The position numbers were made by a program, and so were the translations under genes. Below, piece by piece: positions 27,750-36,575 of a stretch of 64,000 nt of DNA. Within the stretch, counting starts at the first letter, position 1. Each line of letters opens with the position of its first letter. The notes under the pieces were generated by a model, which was not told where the DNA came from, ran no database searches, and worked only from the letters and a program-made list of their open reading frames with translations. The stretch spans positions 992,001-1,056,000 of the forward strand of contig JAHBYJ010000001.1 of NCBI GenBank assembly GCA_019636015.1, in the 5' to 3' direction. The DNA is from Parvibaculaceae bacterium. GTDB taxonomy: Bacteria; Pseudomonadota; Alphaproteobacteria; Parvibaculales; Parvibaculaceae.

Positions 27750-27764
27750 CTCCGGTTTCCGGAG
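27750..27764 (-). promoter_or_regulatory. Hairpin covering the ribosome site of the TauE operon
   Basis: On the coding strand CTCCGG-AAA-CCGGAG forms a perfect 6-bp stem. Its 3' arm contains GGAG, the only Shine-Dalgarno-like sequence before the TauE start, 11 nt upstream of the ATG. The hairpin would hide the ribosome site, so translation may be controlled by RNA structure or a binding partner. Confidence 0.45.
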
Positions 27765-27863
27765 ACCTTCAGGCAGAAAAGCCGCCTCGTGGGAGGAAAA
27801 GGTCGGAATTCTGGGTAGCACGTCCCTCGGCCGATTCCCAGTGGAACCGGTGCTTCGGCGCCG

Positions 27864-30827
27864 TCAGCCGAGGCGCGCCTCGAGCGAGCGCAGCGTTTCC
27901 TGCGTGACCGTTCCGGTCATCGAAAGTCCCTCGGTCATCTGGTATTCGAGAATGGCGTCGCGCGTCCGCGGACCCATCAGCCCGTCCGGCGAGCCCGCGT
28001 CATAGCCGAGCCTGATCAGCAACTCCTGCGCGCGGGCGATGTCGGTTCTCGTCACCGGACCCGTGCTGCTCGTCAGCGAAGAAACGTCCCATTGCTTCAG
28101 CGATGAAAGATCGCCATTGGCGACGGGATCGGGTTTCTTTGCGCGCCACGTGCCGGACGCGACCTTCGCGCGGGCAAGGTCCTCGGCACCGAGCTCCGTC
28201 GCCAGCGCGTCGCGCTTTGCAGCGGCGCCCTGGTCGCCGCCCTTTGCGGCAATGTCGAGCCACTTGTAGGCATCGATCGGGTTCTTCGGAATGCCGAGCC
28301 CACGCTCGTTCAGGATCGCAAGATTGTACTGGCTGTCGCCAAGCCCATAATCGGCGGCCTGGGTGAACCAGCCGGCGGCGGTCTTGAAGTCCTGCGCCGT
28401 GCCGCGCCCTTCGGCATGGATCACGGCGAGATTGTGCATGGCTTTCACATTGCCGCCCTGGGCAGCCTTTTCGTACCACTCGCGGGCGAGGCGGTCGTCC
28501 TGCTTCACGCCCCGGCCCTTTTCATACTGCGTGGCAAGGCGGTATTGCGCGGCGGCAAGCCCCTGATTGGCAGCGCGCTCGAACCATTTGGCGGCCTCCG
28601 CCATGTCCTGATTAACGCCCTCGCCGGTGGCGAACCGGTCGCCGACCTCGTATTGCGCCGCCGCGTCGCCGCCATTTGCGGCATCCATCAGCGTCACCTG
28701 TGCCGGTGCAACCTCGACAGGGGTCGAAGGCGCCGCGGCAAGCGGCTCGGCAGGGGTCAGCGTTGCTGTGCCGACGGGCGTCGCTACGGCCGCCGCCGGA
28801 ACGAGCGCCTCGTTCTCTGCCGCGGGCGGCGCATCAGGCGTGGCGGATGCCGGCGCACTCGCATCGCCCGGTAGGGCATTGCTGGCGCCGGCATCCTCCG
28901 GACTGGCCTCCGGATCGGCTGTTTCATTGCGCGGCGTGTCGAGCACGACCGGCGGCTCGCCTGCAGGCGCGATCTGCTCCGTCACGGGTGCGACCGGCGC
29001 GGGGCCTCCTTGCAGCATCACATAGGCGCCTGCAAGCACCGCAAGCGCCACGAAGCTCGCGGCAACGCCGAGAACGAGTTTGCGGCGGCGGCTTTCGCCC
29101 TCGTCCTGCGCAGAATAGCGCGCGGGCGAGGCGCTGAAGCCCGCATCCTGTGCACCGCCATGATAGGGCTCGTGCCGGGCATGACCGCCTTGTGCGGCGG
29201 CCTGCGCCGCACGGCGGGCGGCAGCCAGAAAATCATTGGCGGCCCGCTCACCTGCATTCTGCACGGGTTCTTCCGGATCGGGCGGAATGATGCCGTCGTC
29301 GACGTCGCCGCGCATCTCGGCTTCGTCTTCGTAGATGTCATCCGCCCGTTCTGCGAAAGGGGGAGGGGCTACCTCTTCGAAATTGCCCGCACTGCGCCGT
29401 TCGCCGGCAAGGGGCGGTGCTTCGTAGCGGCTGGCATCATAGGATTCGCCACGCGTCGAGCGCATCTCGCTCCGATAGGGCGCGTCCCAGTCGCCGGGGC
29501 CGAAGGCCGGGCCGAGATTGCTCCCGATCGAGGGCGACATCATGGGTGCGGCATCGAAGCCGGGCAGGCCGTATCCAGGCCCCGAAGGCGGGAAACCGGC
29601 GGCAATGCCCGCAACATTGAGTTGCGGTGAAAGCGATGCCTTAGCGGCCTTGGCTTCCTTTTCGAGCGAGTTGAGGCGGCTCGTCATGCGTTCGATCATC
29701 GCCTGCAGCGACGTCAGCGCCTCGCGCTCCCGGCCTTCGGTCGCCGAGAGATTTTCGCCGATACCGGCGATCGCGCGTTCGACGGTTTGCGCGGCTTCCA
29801 TGGTCAGCCGCTCATTGTGTTCGAGACGCTGCGCCATCTGCTCGAAGCGGGTGGCGAGCGCATCCGGCACTTCGGTGCGATGCGCGCGGTCGAGATCCTC
29901 TAGCTTGCGCGCAATATTGGTGACGGAGCTTTCGAAGGTCTTGAGGCTCTGGTCCGCGCGGCTCTCCGTGCGTTCGAGGCGTTCGGTGAGTTTCTCGATG
30001 TTGCTCTGCAGCTTGTCGATGATGGCGCGCTGGTTTTCCGCCTGCGACTTTTCCTCGATGGCGCGAAGCGCGGCTTCCACGGCCTGCGGCCCGATGCCCG
30101 TTACGCCCTGTTCCATCTTTTCGAGGCGCGTGGCGAGCTGCAGCAGCGTGTTTTCAAGCACCTGCTCGCGGCGCTTCGCTTCCTCGCGCTGTGCTTCCTG
30201 TTCGGCGCTTTCCACCCGATGCGACAGCGAGGCGAGCGACTGGCGGATTTCGGCGAGCGTGCTGTCCGTGCGCTGTTCTGCCGTCTCAAGATGGTCGACG
30301 ACCGCGCTCACCGCCTTTTCGAGCGTCTGGATCGTGCGCTGGTCTTCGGGGCGCAGCCCGCCACGCGTGCGTTCGGTGCGTTCCATGCGCTCGCCGAGCA
30401 TCTGCAGCTTGCGCTCCAGAGCATCGGGGCCGCGCGCGTCCGAATATCTGTCCTCCATCTCGTGCTCCGACTGATCGAGGCGATGGGCGAGTTGGCCCAC
30501 CGTGGCTTCGAGCTTGCGCGTCATTTCCGCCGTGCGCCGTTCGCTGCTGTCGACGCGCTGCACCAGTTCGCGGACCGCCTCGCCGAGGGGACCGAGGTCG
30601 ATCGCCGGTTTGGGCTGCGGGGCTTGAGGGGCTGCCTGTTGGGGCTCCGAATATCTGCTCTGCATGGCAGAAGGCTCCTGCCGGCCCACTTCATCGGTGC
30701 CGGTATCCATGATGACCTGGTTCAGCCACGCGCCAAGCGTGACACCAGCCCGGCGTGCGGCCTGCTTGGCCGCTTCGCGCGCCTCGGGCTCAATGCCCTT
30801 GACGCTCCATGGAACCCCCGATCGCAT
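27864..30827 (-). CDS. PodJ-like polar organiser with Sel1 repeats and peptidoglycan-binding domain
   Basis: 987 residues, membrane-spanning. Residues ~1-45 form a short ribbon-helix-helix-like segment (WSVKGIEPEAREAAKQAAR). Long heptad coiled coils follow to about residue 400, then a disordered Pro/Gly-rich acidic stretch. One transmembrane helix lies near 580-600 after RRRKL. The periplasmic part has an Ala/Pro linker, four to five Sel1/TPR-like repeats, and a C-terminal peptidoglycan-binding domain (IRLGYDAGSPDGLMGPRTRD). This is the PodJ layout, so a role in cell-pole organisation is likely. The ATG at 30827 is chosen over a GTG at 30836 on family resemblance. Confidence 0.87.
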   Translation of the reverse strand: MRSGVPWSVKGIEPEAREAAKQAARRAGVTLGAWLNQVIMDTGTDEVGRQEPSAMQSRYSEPQQAAPQAPQPKPAIDLGPLGEAVRELVQRVDSSERRTAEMTRKLEATVGQLAHRLDQSEHEMEDRYSDARGPDALERKLQMLGERMERTERTRGGLRPEDQRTIQTLEKAVSAVVDHLETAEQRTDSTLAEIRQSLASLSHRVESAEQEAQREEAKRREQVLENTLLQLATRLEKMEQGVTGIGPQAVEAALRAIEEKSQAENQRAIIDKLQSNIEKLTERLERTESRADQSLKTFESSVTNIARKLEDLDRAHRTEVPDALATRFEQMAQRLEHNERLTMEAAQTVERAIAGIGENLSATEGREREALTSLQAMIERMTSRLNSLEKEAKAAKASLSPQLNVAGIAAGFPPSGPGYGLPGFDAAPMMSPSIGSNLGPAFGPGDWDAPYRSEMRSTRGESYDASRYEAPPLAGERRSAGNFEEVAPPPFAERADDIYEDEAEMRGDVDDGIIPPDPEEPVQNAGERAANDFLAAARRAAQAAAQGGHARHEPYHGGAQDAGFSASPARYSAQDEGESRRRKLVLGVAASFVALAVLAGAYVMLQGGPAPVAPVTEQIAPAGEPPVVLDTPRNETADPEASPEDAGASNALPGDASAPASATPDAPPAAENEALVPAAAVATPVGTATLTPAEPLAAAPSTPVEVAPAQVTLMDAANGGDAAAQYEVGDRFATGEGVNQDMAEAAKWFERAANQGLAAAQYRLATQYEKGRGVKQDDRLAREWYEKAAQGGNVKAMHNLAVIHAEGRGTAQDFKTAAGWFTQAADYGLGDSQYNLAILNERGLGIPKNPIDAYKWLDIAAKGGDQGAAAKRDALATELGAEDLARAKVASGTWRAKKPDPVANGDLSSLKQWDVSSLTSSTGPVTRTDIARAQELLIRLGYDAGSPDGLMGPRTRDAILEYQMTEGLSMTGTVTQETLRSLEARLG

Positions 30828-31041
30828 CCGAATCACTATGCCCGTTAACCCTTCGGGCCAGTATAGACCGCGCTATCTGGTATTTCTCAACGCTGACTGG
30901 CCCAAAATCTTGCTGCGATACGTTGGGTCACCGCCGGCGCGCAAGGTAGCGGCGGGACGTGCTGTTTCAGCACGCCAATAAAACGGCAAGGTCGGTAAAT
31001 ACCGGGTTAACCGGCGCGATTTTTGCTGCCGATTGTGCGGC

Positions 31042-32127
31042 TTAGTCGAGCGGGTGCCTGATCCTCAGGCCGAGCATCGCCGCATCGCTCCAGCGCGACC
31101 ATTCCCGTGCCTTGGCGAGGTAGCCGTCATGCGAAGCCGCGACCCGGCCCGCAAGCTCGCTCGAGGCGGCAAGCTCCGCCAGCACCTCGGCCGAGACACG
31201 GGCAAGTTCCGCTGCCACGGGCGCCGGCCATTCGCGCAGCTCCGGTCCCCCTTCCGCCGTCAGCCGGGCGAAGGCCTCGATATTGTGGAAGGTGAAGTCG
31301 GCGAGCGCCTCTGCCGCGCTCGCCATGGCCGCGCCCCGCACAATGTCCTTGAGATCGTCGGGAAGTGCATCGAATTTCTTTTTGTTTACAAGGAGTTCGA
31401 GGGCCGGCCCCGCCTCGTGGAAGGCAGGCAGATAGTAGTATTTCGCGACCTTGTTCAGCCCGAACGCCATGTCGTTCCAGGGGCCCACCCATTCGGCGGC
31501 ATCGATCGTCCGGTTCTGCATGGCGCTGAAAATATCGCTGGGCGGCGTCAGCACGACGCTGACACCGAGCCGCCGCATGACCTCGCCGCCAAGCCCCGCG
31601 ATCCGGAACCGGAGGCCCTTCAGGTCGTCGAGAGTTCTGATTTCCCGGTTGAGCCAGCCGCCGGCCTGCACGCCGCTCGATCCCGCGTAGAACGGCAGCA
31701 CCCCGAACGGCGCATAGGCCTCCTCCCAAAGCGCCTGCCCGCCGCCAAACTGCAGCCAGCCGGCCATTTCCGGTGCCATCAGGCCGAAGGGCACCCCGGT
31801 GAAATAATGGAAGACCGGATTCTTGCCCTGCCAGTAATAGGGCGAGCCATGCCCCATCTCGCAGACCATGCCTTGCGACACGGCATCGAAAACCTCGAAA
31901 GGCGGCACGAGCTCGCCCGCGCCATAGAGTTTCACGGTGAGGCGCCCGCCCGACATGGCGCCGATCCGGTCGGCAAGGCGCTGCGCATTGACGCCGACGC
32001 CCGGCGCGCCCTTCGGCCAGGCGGTCGCCATGCGCCATTCGATGCGGTCCTCGGCGCGCGCGGACGTAACAAGCGCGGGCAGCGCGATCGCACCTGCCGC
32101 CGCGCCGAGAAATTCCCTGCGTTTCAT
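31042..32127 (-). CDS. TRAP transporter solute-binding protein (DctP type), orphan
   Basis: 361 residues. A twin-arginine signal MKRREFLGAAAGAIALPAL opens the protein, so it is probably exported folded by Tat. The mature part is the DctP family: ELVPPFEVFDAVSQGMVCEMGHG and RFRIAGLGGEVMRRLG carry the conserved carboxylate-binding Arg region. Relatives bind 2-oxo acids and other organic acids. No DctQ/DctM membrane subunits occur in the window, so partners must be elsewhere. Start 32127 is preferred to an ATG at 32163, as it gives the Tat signal directly. Confidence 0.9.
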   Translation of the reverse strand: MKRREFLGAAAGAIALPALVTSARAEDRIEWRMATAWPKGAPGVGVNAQRLADRIGAMSGGRLTVKLYGAGELVPPFEVFDAVSQGMVCEMGHGSPYYWQGKNPVFHYFTGVPFGLMAPEMAGWLQFGGGQALWEEAYAPFGVLPFYAGSSGVQAGGWLNREIRTLDDLKGLRFRIAGLGGEVMRRLGVSVVLTPPSDIFSAMQNRTIDAAEWVGPWNDMAFGLNKVAKYYYLPAFHEAGPALELLVNKKKFDALPDDLKDIVRGAAMASAAEALADFTFHNIEAFARLTAEGGPELREWPAPVAAELARVSAEVLAELAASSELAGRVAASHDGYLAKAREWSRWSDAAMLGLRIRHPLD

Positions 32128-32208
32128 TCCTGATTGCCCCCGGAGATTCGACTGCACGAGCATGTCACCGCAAAGCCCGCGCCTGCAATGACTTTGCGAT
32201 GCGCACGC

Positions 32209-32766
32209 TTAAGGGCCGGAAAAGACCTGTACGGCAATGATTTTCTGGCCTGCGCGCGCAATGCCGATGCCGCTGCGGGTGAGATCCGGCGATTGCATGT
32301 TGCGGCGGTGCTGCGGGCTCGTCGCCCATTTGTCGACCAGCGTCTGGGCGAGCTGCACATCGCTCATCGCGGCATAAGTCGGGCCCTCCACGACCTGGAT
32401 ATTCTCCGCCACGCCGCCCTTGAAGTCCGGCGAGACGGCAAGCACCCGCTCGCGCGGGCCTTGCCCGTCGGGATTGTGATGGCCGTAGAAATTGCGAAGC
32501 TGCATGTCCGCCGCGTGAACGCTCGCCGCCCGCTGCAGCGTCGCATCGTTCGAAAGCGGCGGCACGCTGCGCGCGGCCCGCGAGGCATTCACCGCCTTGA
32601 GCACTTCGGCGGCAAGCGCCGTTTCGGCCTGGGCGGCGGCGCTCGCCGCCTGCGGCAGGCTCCGTGTGTTCACGTCGCGCGGCTTGTCGGGGCTTGGCCC
32701 GCCTGCACAGGCGGCAAGCAATCCGCCGGCAATGACGAGCAGCACGGTGGTCGCAGGACGCATCAT
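32209..32766 (-). CDS. CAP/SCP domain lipoprotein (YkwD-like)
   Basis: 185 residues. The N-terminus has a lipobox (LLAACAGG), so it should be a membrane-anchored lipoprotein. The CAP domain is clear: LKAVNASRAARSVPPLSND, HAADMQLRNFYGHHNPDG, and WATSPQHRRNMQSPDLTRSGIG. Bacterial CAP proteins are common but their activity is mostly unknown. The ATG at 32766 follows GGGAGGAG. It is divergent from the MerR gene and precedes the TRAP binding protein on the same strand. Confidence 0.92.
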   Translation of the reverse strand: MMRPATTVLLVIAGGLLAACAGGPSPDKPRDVNTRSLPQAASAAAQAETALAAEVLKAVNASRAARSVPPLSNDATLQRAASVHAADMQLRNFYGHHNPDGQGPRERVLAVSPDFKGGVAENIQVVEGPTYAAMSDVQLAQTLVDKWATSPQHRRNMQSPDLTRSGIGIARAGQKIIAVQVFSGP

Positions 32767-32830
32767 TCTCTCCTCCCGGATTCCTCATTGGCCTCACTAG
32801 AGCACCGCCGGCAGGCCCCGGGCAAAAACT

Positions 32831-32871
32831 TTTGACGACCTATTGACGCTTACGTCAACGTCAAATAGATT
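32831..32871 (+). promoter_or_regulatory. Promoter and nested operator of the beta-oxidation operon
   Basis: TTGACG (32843-32848) and TAGATT (32866-32871) are 17 bp apart and make a good sigma-70 type promoter. Overlaid is an inner inverted repeat TTGACG-CTTA-CGTCAA (32843-32858). Flanking half-sites TTTGACG (32831-32837) and CGTCAAA (32859-32865) repeat the unit. The element blocks the core promoter, so the downstream MerR-type protein most likely represses it. ACGT-rich palindromes are remembered for LiuR-type MerR repressors; the match is by eye. Confidence 0.6.
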
Positions 32872-32987
32872 CCGGTCTACTTTCGAAAATCGGCTGAAAA
32901 CGGCCAAAAATAAGAGATTGAAACGCCAATCTGGCGGTCTTTCGCGCGTCTCGGATGCGCATGGGCCGCCCGCTAAGGGAGAGAGTC

Positions 32988-33500
32988 ATGGAACAGCAGC
33001 TTCACACGGAAGCCGCGGGCGCCCCGCGGCGCAACGGCGCAGCGCAATGCGAAGCGCCGGGTACCACTTATTCGATAACCGAACTGGCCGACGAGTTCGG
33101 CCTCACCACCCGCGCGATCCGGTTCTATGAAGACAAGGGCCTGCTGAAGCCCGAACGCAAGGGCCAGACCCGCATCTATCATTCTCGTGACCGGGCCCGG
33201 CTGACGCTGATCGTGCGCGGCAAAAATGTCGGTCTTGCCCTCTCCGAGATCAAGGAAATCCTCAGCCTCTACGACCTCAGCGATGGCTGCGAAACGCAGA
33301 ACCGCGTCGCCGTGGACAAATTCCGCCGCCGCATTTCGCAGCTCCATGAGCAGCGCCGCGAAATCGACCTGCAGATCAAGACGCTGGAGGAAAGCTGTGC
33401 ACGCCTCGAGGCCCAGATCGAGCGGCAGGTGAAGGAAGCGGGTGCGGCCATTGCCGCAAAACCGGCAAAGACGAAAAAGCCCGAAAAGGCTATCGTTTGA
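32988..33500 (+). CDS. MerR family regulator of acyl-CoA metabolism
   Basis: 170 residues. The MerR helix-turn-helix with wing is at about 30-100 (YSITELADEFGLTTRAIRFY, then EDKGLLKPERKGQTRIY). A long dimerisation helix follows to about residue 150 and a Lys-rich tail. No Cys cluster for metal sensing is present, so a CoA-ester ligand is more likely, as for LiuR-like members. ATG 32988 follows GGGAGAGAG. It is the first gene of the beta-oxidation operon and probably autoregulates through the 32831-32871 element. Confidence 0.9.
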   Translation: MEQQLHTEAAGAPRRNGAAQCEAPGTTYSITELADEFGLTTRAIRFYEDKGLLKPERKGQTRIYHSRDRARLTLIVRGKNVGLALSEIKEILSLYDLSDGCETQNRVAVDKFRRRISQLHEQRREIDLQIKTLEESCARLEAQIERQVKEAGAAIAAKPAKTKKPEKAIV

Positions 33501-33540
33501 GGTAATCGCGCCCCTCCGCGAAAGAGGGGCGCGCCTTACC
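33501..33540 (+). other. Intercistronic hairpin between regulator and structural genes
   Basis: A 10-bp stem (CGCGCCCCTC / GAGGGGCGCG) is extended by GGTAA/TTACC, making a strong hairpin immediately after the MerR stop and before the first dehydrogenase. There is no T-run, so it is more likely an RNA processing or stability element, or partial attenuator, than a full terminator. Confidence 0.55.
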
Positions 33541-33556
33541 TGCTGGAGGATTTCCC

Positions 33557-35350
33557 ATGCCGACCTACAAGGCGCCGCTGCGCGAATACCGCTTCCTGTT
33601 GAACGAGCTGCTGGACTTCTCGCAATACTCGCATTTGCCGGGTTTCGAGGATGCGCCGGCGGACCTCGTCGACGCCATTCTGGAAGAGGCGGCGAAGCTC
33701 ACCGAAGAAGTGCTGCAGCCGCTGAACCAGGTCGGCGACCGCGAGGGCTGCACGCTTCAGAACGGCGTGGTGACAACCCCCAAGGGCTTCAAGGAAGCCT
33801 ACAAGCTGCTTGTCGATGGCGGCTGGCCGGCGCTCGTCGCCGAGAAGCAGTATGGCGGCCAGGGCCTGCCCAATGCGCTTGGCGTGATCTTCAACGAGAT
33901 GGTGTCCTCCGCGAACATGGCTTTCGGCATGTATCCGGGTTTGAGCCATGGCGCCTATTCCGCGCTCTCGCAGCACGGCACCGACGAACAAAAGAGAAAA
34001 TATCTGCCGAAGCTCGTGACCGGCGAATGGACCGGCACAATGAACCTGACGGAGCCCCATTGCGGCACCGATCTCGGTCTCCTGCGCAGCAAGGCCGTGC
34101 CGGTGGGCGACGGTTCCTACAAGATCAGCGGGCAGAAGATTTTCATCTCGGCCGGCGAACACGATCTCGCCGAGAATATTCTCCATCTCGTACTCGCCCG
34201 CATCGAAGGCGGTCCACAGGGCGTGAAGGGCATCTCGCTCTTCCTCGTGCCGAAATTTCTCGTCAATGAGGACGGTTCGCTCGGCGCGCGCAACGGGGTT
34301 TCCTGCGGCGCGCTCGAAGAGAAGATGGGCATTCATGGCAACGCGACCTGCGTGCTGAACTATGACGAGGCAATCGGCTGGCTCGTCGGCGAGGAGCATA
34401 AGGGGCTTCGCGCCATGTTCACCATGATGAACGAAGCGCGCCTCGGCGTCGGCCTTCAGGGCCTGTCGCAATCCGAAGCGGCCTATCAGAACGCCGTCGC
34501 CTATGCGCAGGAGCGCCTGCAGGGCCGCTCGCTCACCGGCCCCAAGGCGGAGGACAAGCCCGCCGATCCACTGATCGTGCATCCCGATATCCGCCGCATG
34601 CTGCTCGACATCAAGTCGTTCAACGAAGGCGCACGCGCATTGCTCGTCTGGACGGCGCTGCATGGCGATCTTTCGCATCTCTCGGACGACGAGAAGACAC
34701 GCGAGTTCGGCGACGACATGATGGCGTTGCTCACGCCGGTGCTGAAAGGCTACTTCACCGATCGCGGCTTCATGAATGCGGTCGACGCGCAGCAGGTCTT
34801 CGGCGGCCATGGCTATATCGCCGAATGGGGCATGGAGCAGTTCGTGCGCGATGCGCGCATCGCCATGATCTATGAAGGGGCGAACGGTGTGCAGGCGCTC
34901 GATCTCGTGGGCCGCAAGCTGGCGCAGAATGGCGGCCGCGGCGTCTTCGCCTTCTTCAAGGCGGTGGACGATTTCGCCGCCGCGAATGACGGCGACGAGA
35001 AGATGAAACCCTTCATCGAGCCGCTGAAGCGCGCCCGGAAGGATCTCGAGGCGGGCACCATGTGGTTCATGGAAAATGCGCTCGCGAATCCCGATCACGC
35101 CGGTGCAGGCTCGACGCCTTATATGCATCTTTTCGGTGTGACGGGTCTCGCCTTCATGTGGGCGATGATGGCGAAAGCCGCAAATGATCGCCTTGCCACC
35201 GCTCAGGGCGGGGACAAGGCCTGGTACGAAACGAAAATAAAAACAGGCCGCTACTACATGGAGCATGTGGTGCCCGAGACGGCGACGCATCTTGCGCGCA
35301 TCCGTCACGGCGCCGATCCCCTCATGTCGATGGCGGCAAACGAGTTCTAA
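33557..35350 (+). CDS. Acyl-CoA dehydrogenase, long DmdC/FadE-like type
   Basis: 597 residues, longer than the ~390 of classic acyl-CoA dehydrogenases because of a C-terminal extension, as in DmdC-like and other FadE-type enzymes. FAD-binding motifs include [12 protein letters not shown] and [10 protein letters not shown]. The presumed catalytic base is Glu440 in IYEGANGVQ, followed by ALDLVGRKL. It inserts the trans-2 double bond into acyl-CoA. First structural gene of the operon; a GGAGGA ribosome site is 6 nt upstream of the ATG. Confidence 0.94.
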   Translation: MPTYKAPLREYRFLLNELLDFSQYSHLPGFEDAPADLVDAILEEAAKLTEEVLQPLNQVGDREGCTLQNGVVTTPKGFKEAYKLLVDGGWPALVAEKQYGGQGLPNALGVIFNEMVSSANMAFGMYPGLSHGAYSALSQHGTDEQKRKYLPKLVTGEWTGTMNLTEPHCGTDLGLLRSKAVPVGDGSYKISGQKIFISAGEHDLAENILHLVLARIEGGPQGVKGISLFLVPKFLVNEDGSLGARNGVSCGALEEKMGIHGNATCVLNYDEAIGWLVGEEHKGLRAMFTMMNEARLGVGLQGLSQSEAAYQNAVAYAQERLQGRSLTGPKAEDKPADPLIVHPDIRRMLLDIKSFNEGARALLVWTALHGDLSHLSDDEKTREFGDDMMALLTPVLKGYFTDRGFMNAVDAQQVFGGHGYIAEWGMEQFVRDARIAMIYEGANGVQALDLVGRKLAQNGGRGVFAFFKAVDDFAAANDGDEKMKPFIEPLKRARKDLEAGTMWFMENALANPDHAGAGSTPYMHLFGVTGLAFMWAMMAKAANDRLATAQGGDKAWYETKIKTGRYYMEHVVPETATHLARIRHGADPLMSMAANEF

Positions 35351-35375
35351 AGACACGTCTCAGGGAGAGCGCAGA

Positions 35376-36527
35376 ATGAATGCCGAATACAAGTCGCCTT
35401 GGCTCAATGAGGAACTTCAGATCCTTCAGGGCGCCGTCCGCAAATTCTACGAAAAGGAATTCCAGCCTCACGTCGAGCGCTGGGAAGACCAGGGCCATGT
35501 CGATCGCGACGCCTGGCTGAAGGCGGGCGAGGCCGGCATTCTCTGCGCCTCCATCAAGGAGGAATATGGCGGCGGCGGCGGCAATTTCGGCCATGAAATG
35601 GTGATCGCCGAAGAGCAGGGCCGCGCCGGCATTTCCGGTTTCGGCAATTCGGTGCATTCCGGCATCGTCGCGCACTACATCCAGTCCTACGGCACCGAAG
35701 AGCAGAAGAAGAAGTGGCTGCCCAAGATGGCGTCCGGCGAGATCGTCGGTGCCATCGCCATGACGGAGCCGGGCACCGGCTCCGATCTTCAGGGCGTGAA
35801 GACGACGGCGAAGAAGGATGGCAACCAGTATGTGGTGAACGGCCAAAAGACCTTCATCACCAATGGTCAGCAGGCGAACCTGATTTGCGTGGTCGCGAAG
35901 ACCGATCCGGCTGGCGGTGCCAAGGGTACCTCGCTCATCATGGTCGAGACGGACGAGGTGGAAGGTTTCCGCCGCGGCCGAAACCTGAAGAAGATGGGCC
36001 AGAAGGCGCAGGACACGTCGGAGCTTTTCTTCGACGACGTGAAGGTGCCGACCTCCAACCTGCTCGGCACGGAAGAGGGCAAGGGCTTTTTCCAGCTCAT
36101 GCAGCAGCTTCCGCAGGAACGCCTCATCATCGCGGTCCAGGCCTGCATCGCGATGGAAATGGCGCTGAAATACACGACCGACTATGTGAAGGAGCGCACC
36201 GCCTTCGGCCAGCGCATTCTCGATTTCCAGAACACGCAGTTCAAGCTCGCCGAATGCAAGACCGAGGCGACCATCGCCCGCGTCTTCGTGGACGATTGCG
36301 CCGTGAAGCTGCTCGACGGCAAGCTCGATGCGACGACGGCCGCCATGGCCAAGTGGTGGACCACGCAGAAGGAAAACGAAATCATCGATACCTGCCTGCA
36401 GTTCTTCGGCGGCTATGGCTACATGATGGAATACCCCATCGCCAAGCTCTACACGAACGCCCGTATCCAGAAGATCTACGGCGGCACGAACGAAATCATG
36501 AAAATGCTGGTTGCCCGCACGCTCTGA
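35376..36527 (+). CDS. Acyl-CoA dehydrogenase, isovaleryl/long-chain-like active site
   Basis: 383 residues of standard length. FAD motifs AIAMTEPGTGSDLQG and GQKTFITNGQ are clear. At the position where most members have the catalytic Glu (YEGT), this one has Gly (YGGTNEI). The base is instead probably Glu248 in PQERLII, the arrangement of isovaleryl- and long-chain acyl-CoA dehydrogenases. Together with the long paralog just upstream it gives the operon two chain-length or branch specificities. ATG 35376 follows GGGAGAG. Confidence 0.95.
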   Translation: MNAEYKSPWLNEELQILQGAVRKFYEKEFQPHVERWEDQGHVDRDAWLKAGEAGILCASIKEEYGGGGGNFGHEMVIAEEQGRAGISGFGNSVHSGIVAHYIQSYGTEEQKKKWLPKMASGEIVGAIAMTEPGTGSDLQGVKTTAKKDGNQYVVNGQKTFITNGQQANLICVVAKTDPAGGAKGTSLIMVETDEVEGFRRGRNLKKMGQKAQDTSELFFDDVKVPTSNLLGTEEGKGFFQLMQQLPQERLIIAVQACIAMEMALKYTTDYVKERTAFGQRILDFQNTQFKLAECKTEATIARVFVDDCAVKLLDGKLDATTAAMAKWWTTQKENEIIDTCLQFFGGYGYMMEYPIAKLYTNARIQKIYGGTNEIMKMLVARTL

Positions 36528-36575
36528 GCGCGCCCGCACCGGCGAAACAAGAACCAGTCCCCCAGGGAGACGAAC

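Noticed and set aside
30958..30974. Hairpin CGTGCTG-TTT-CAGCACG upstream of the PodJ-like gene
   Set aside because: Lacks a T-run on either strand; may be a promoter-region structure but not supportable as a terminator or operator.
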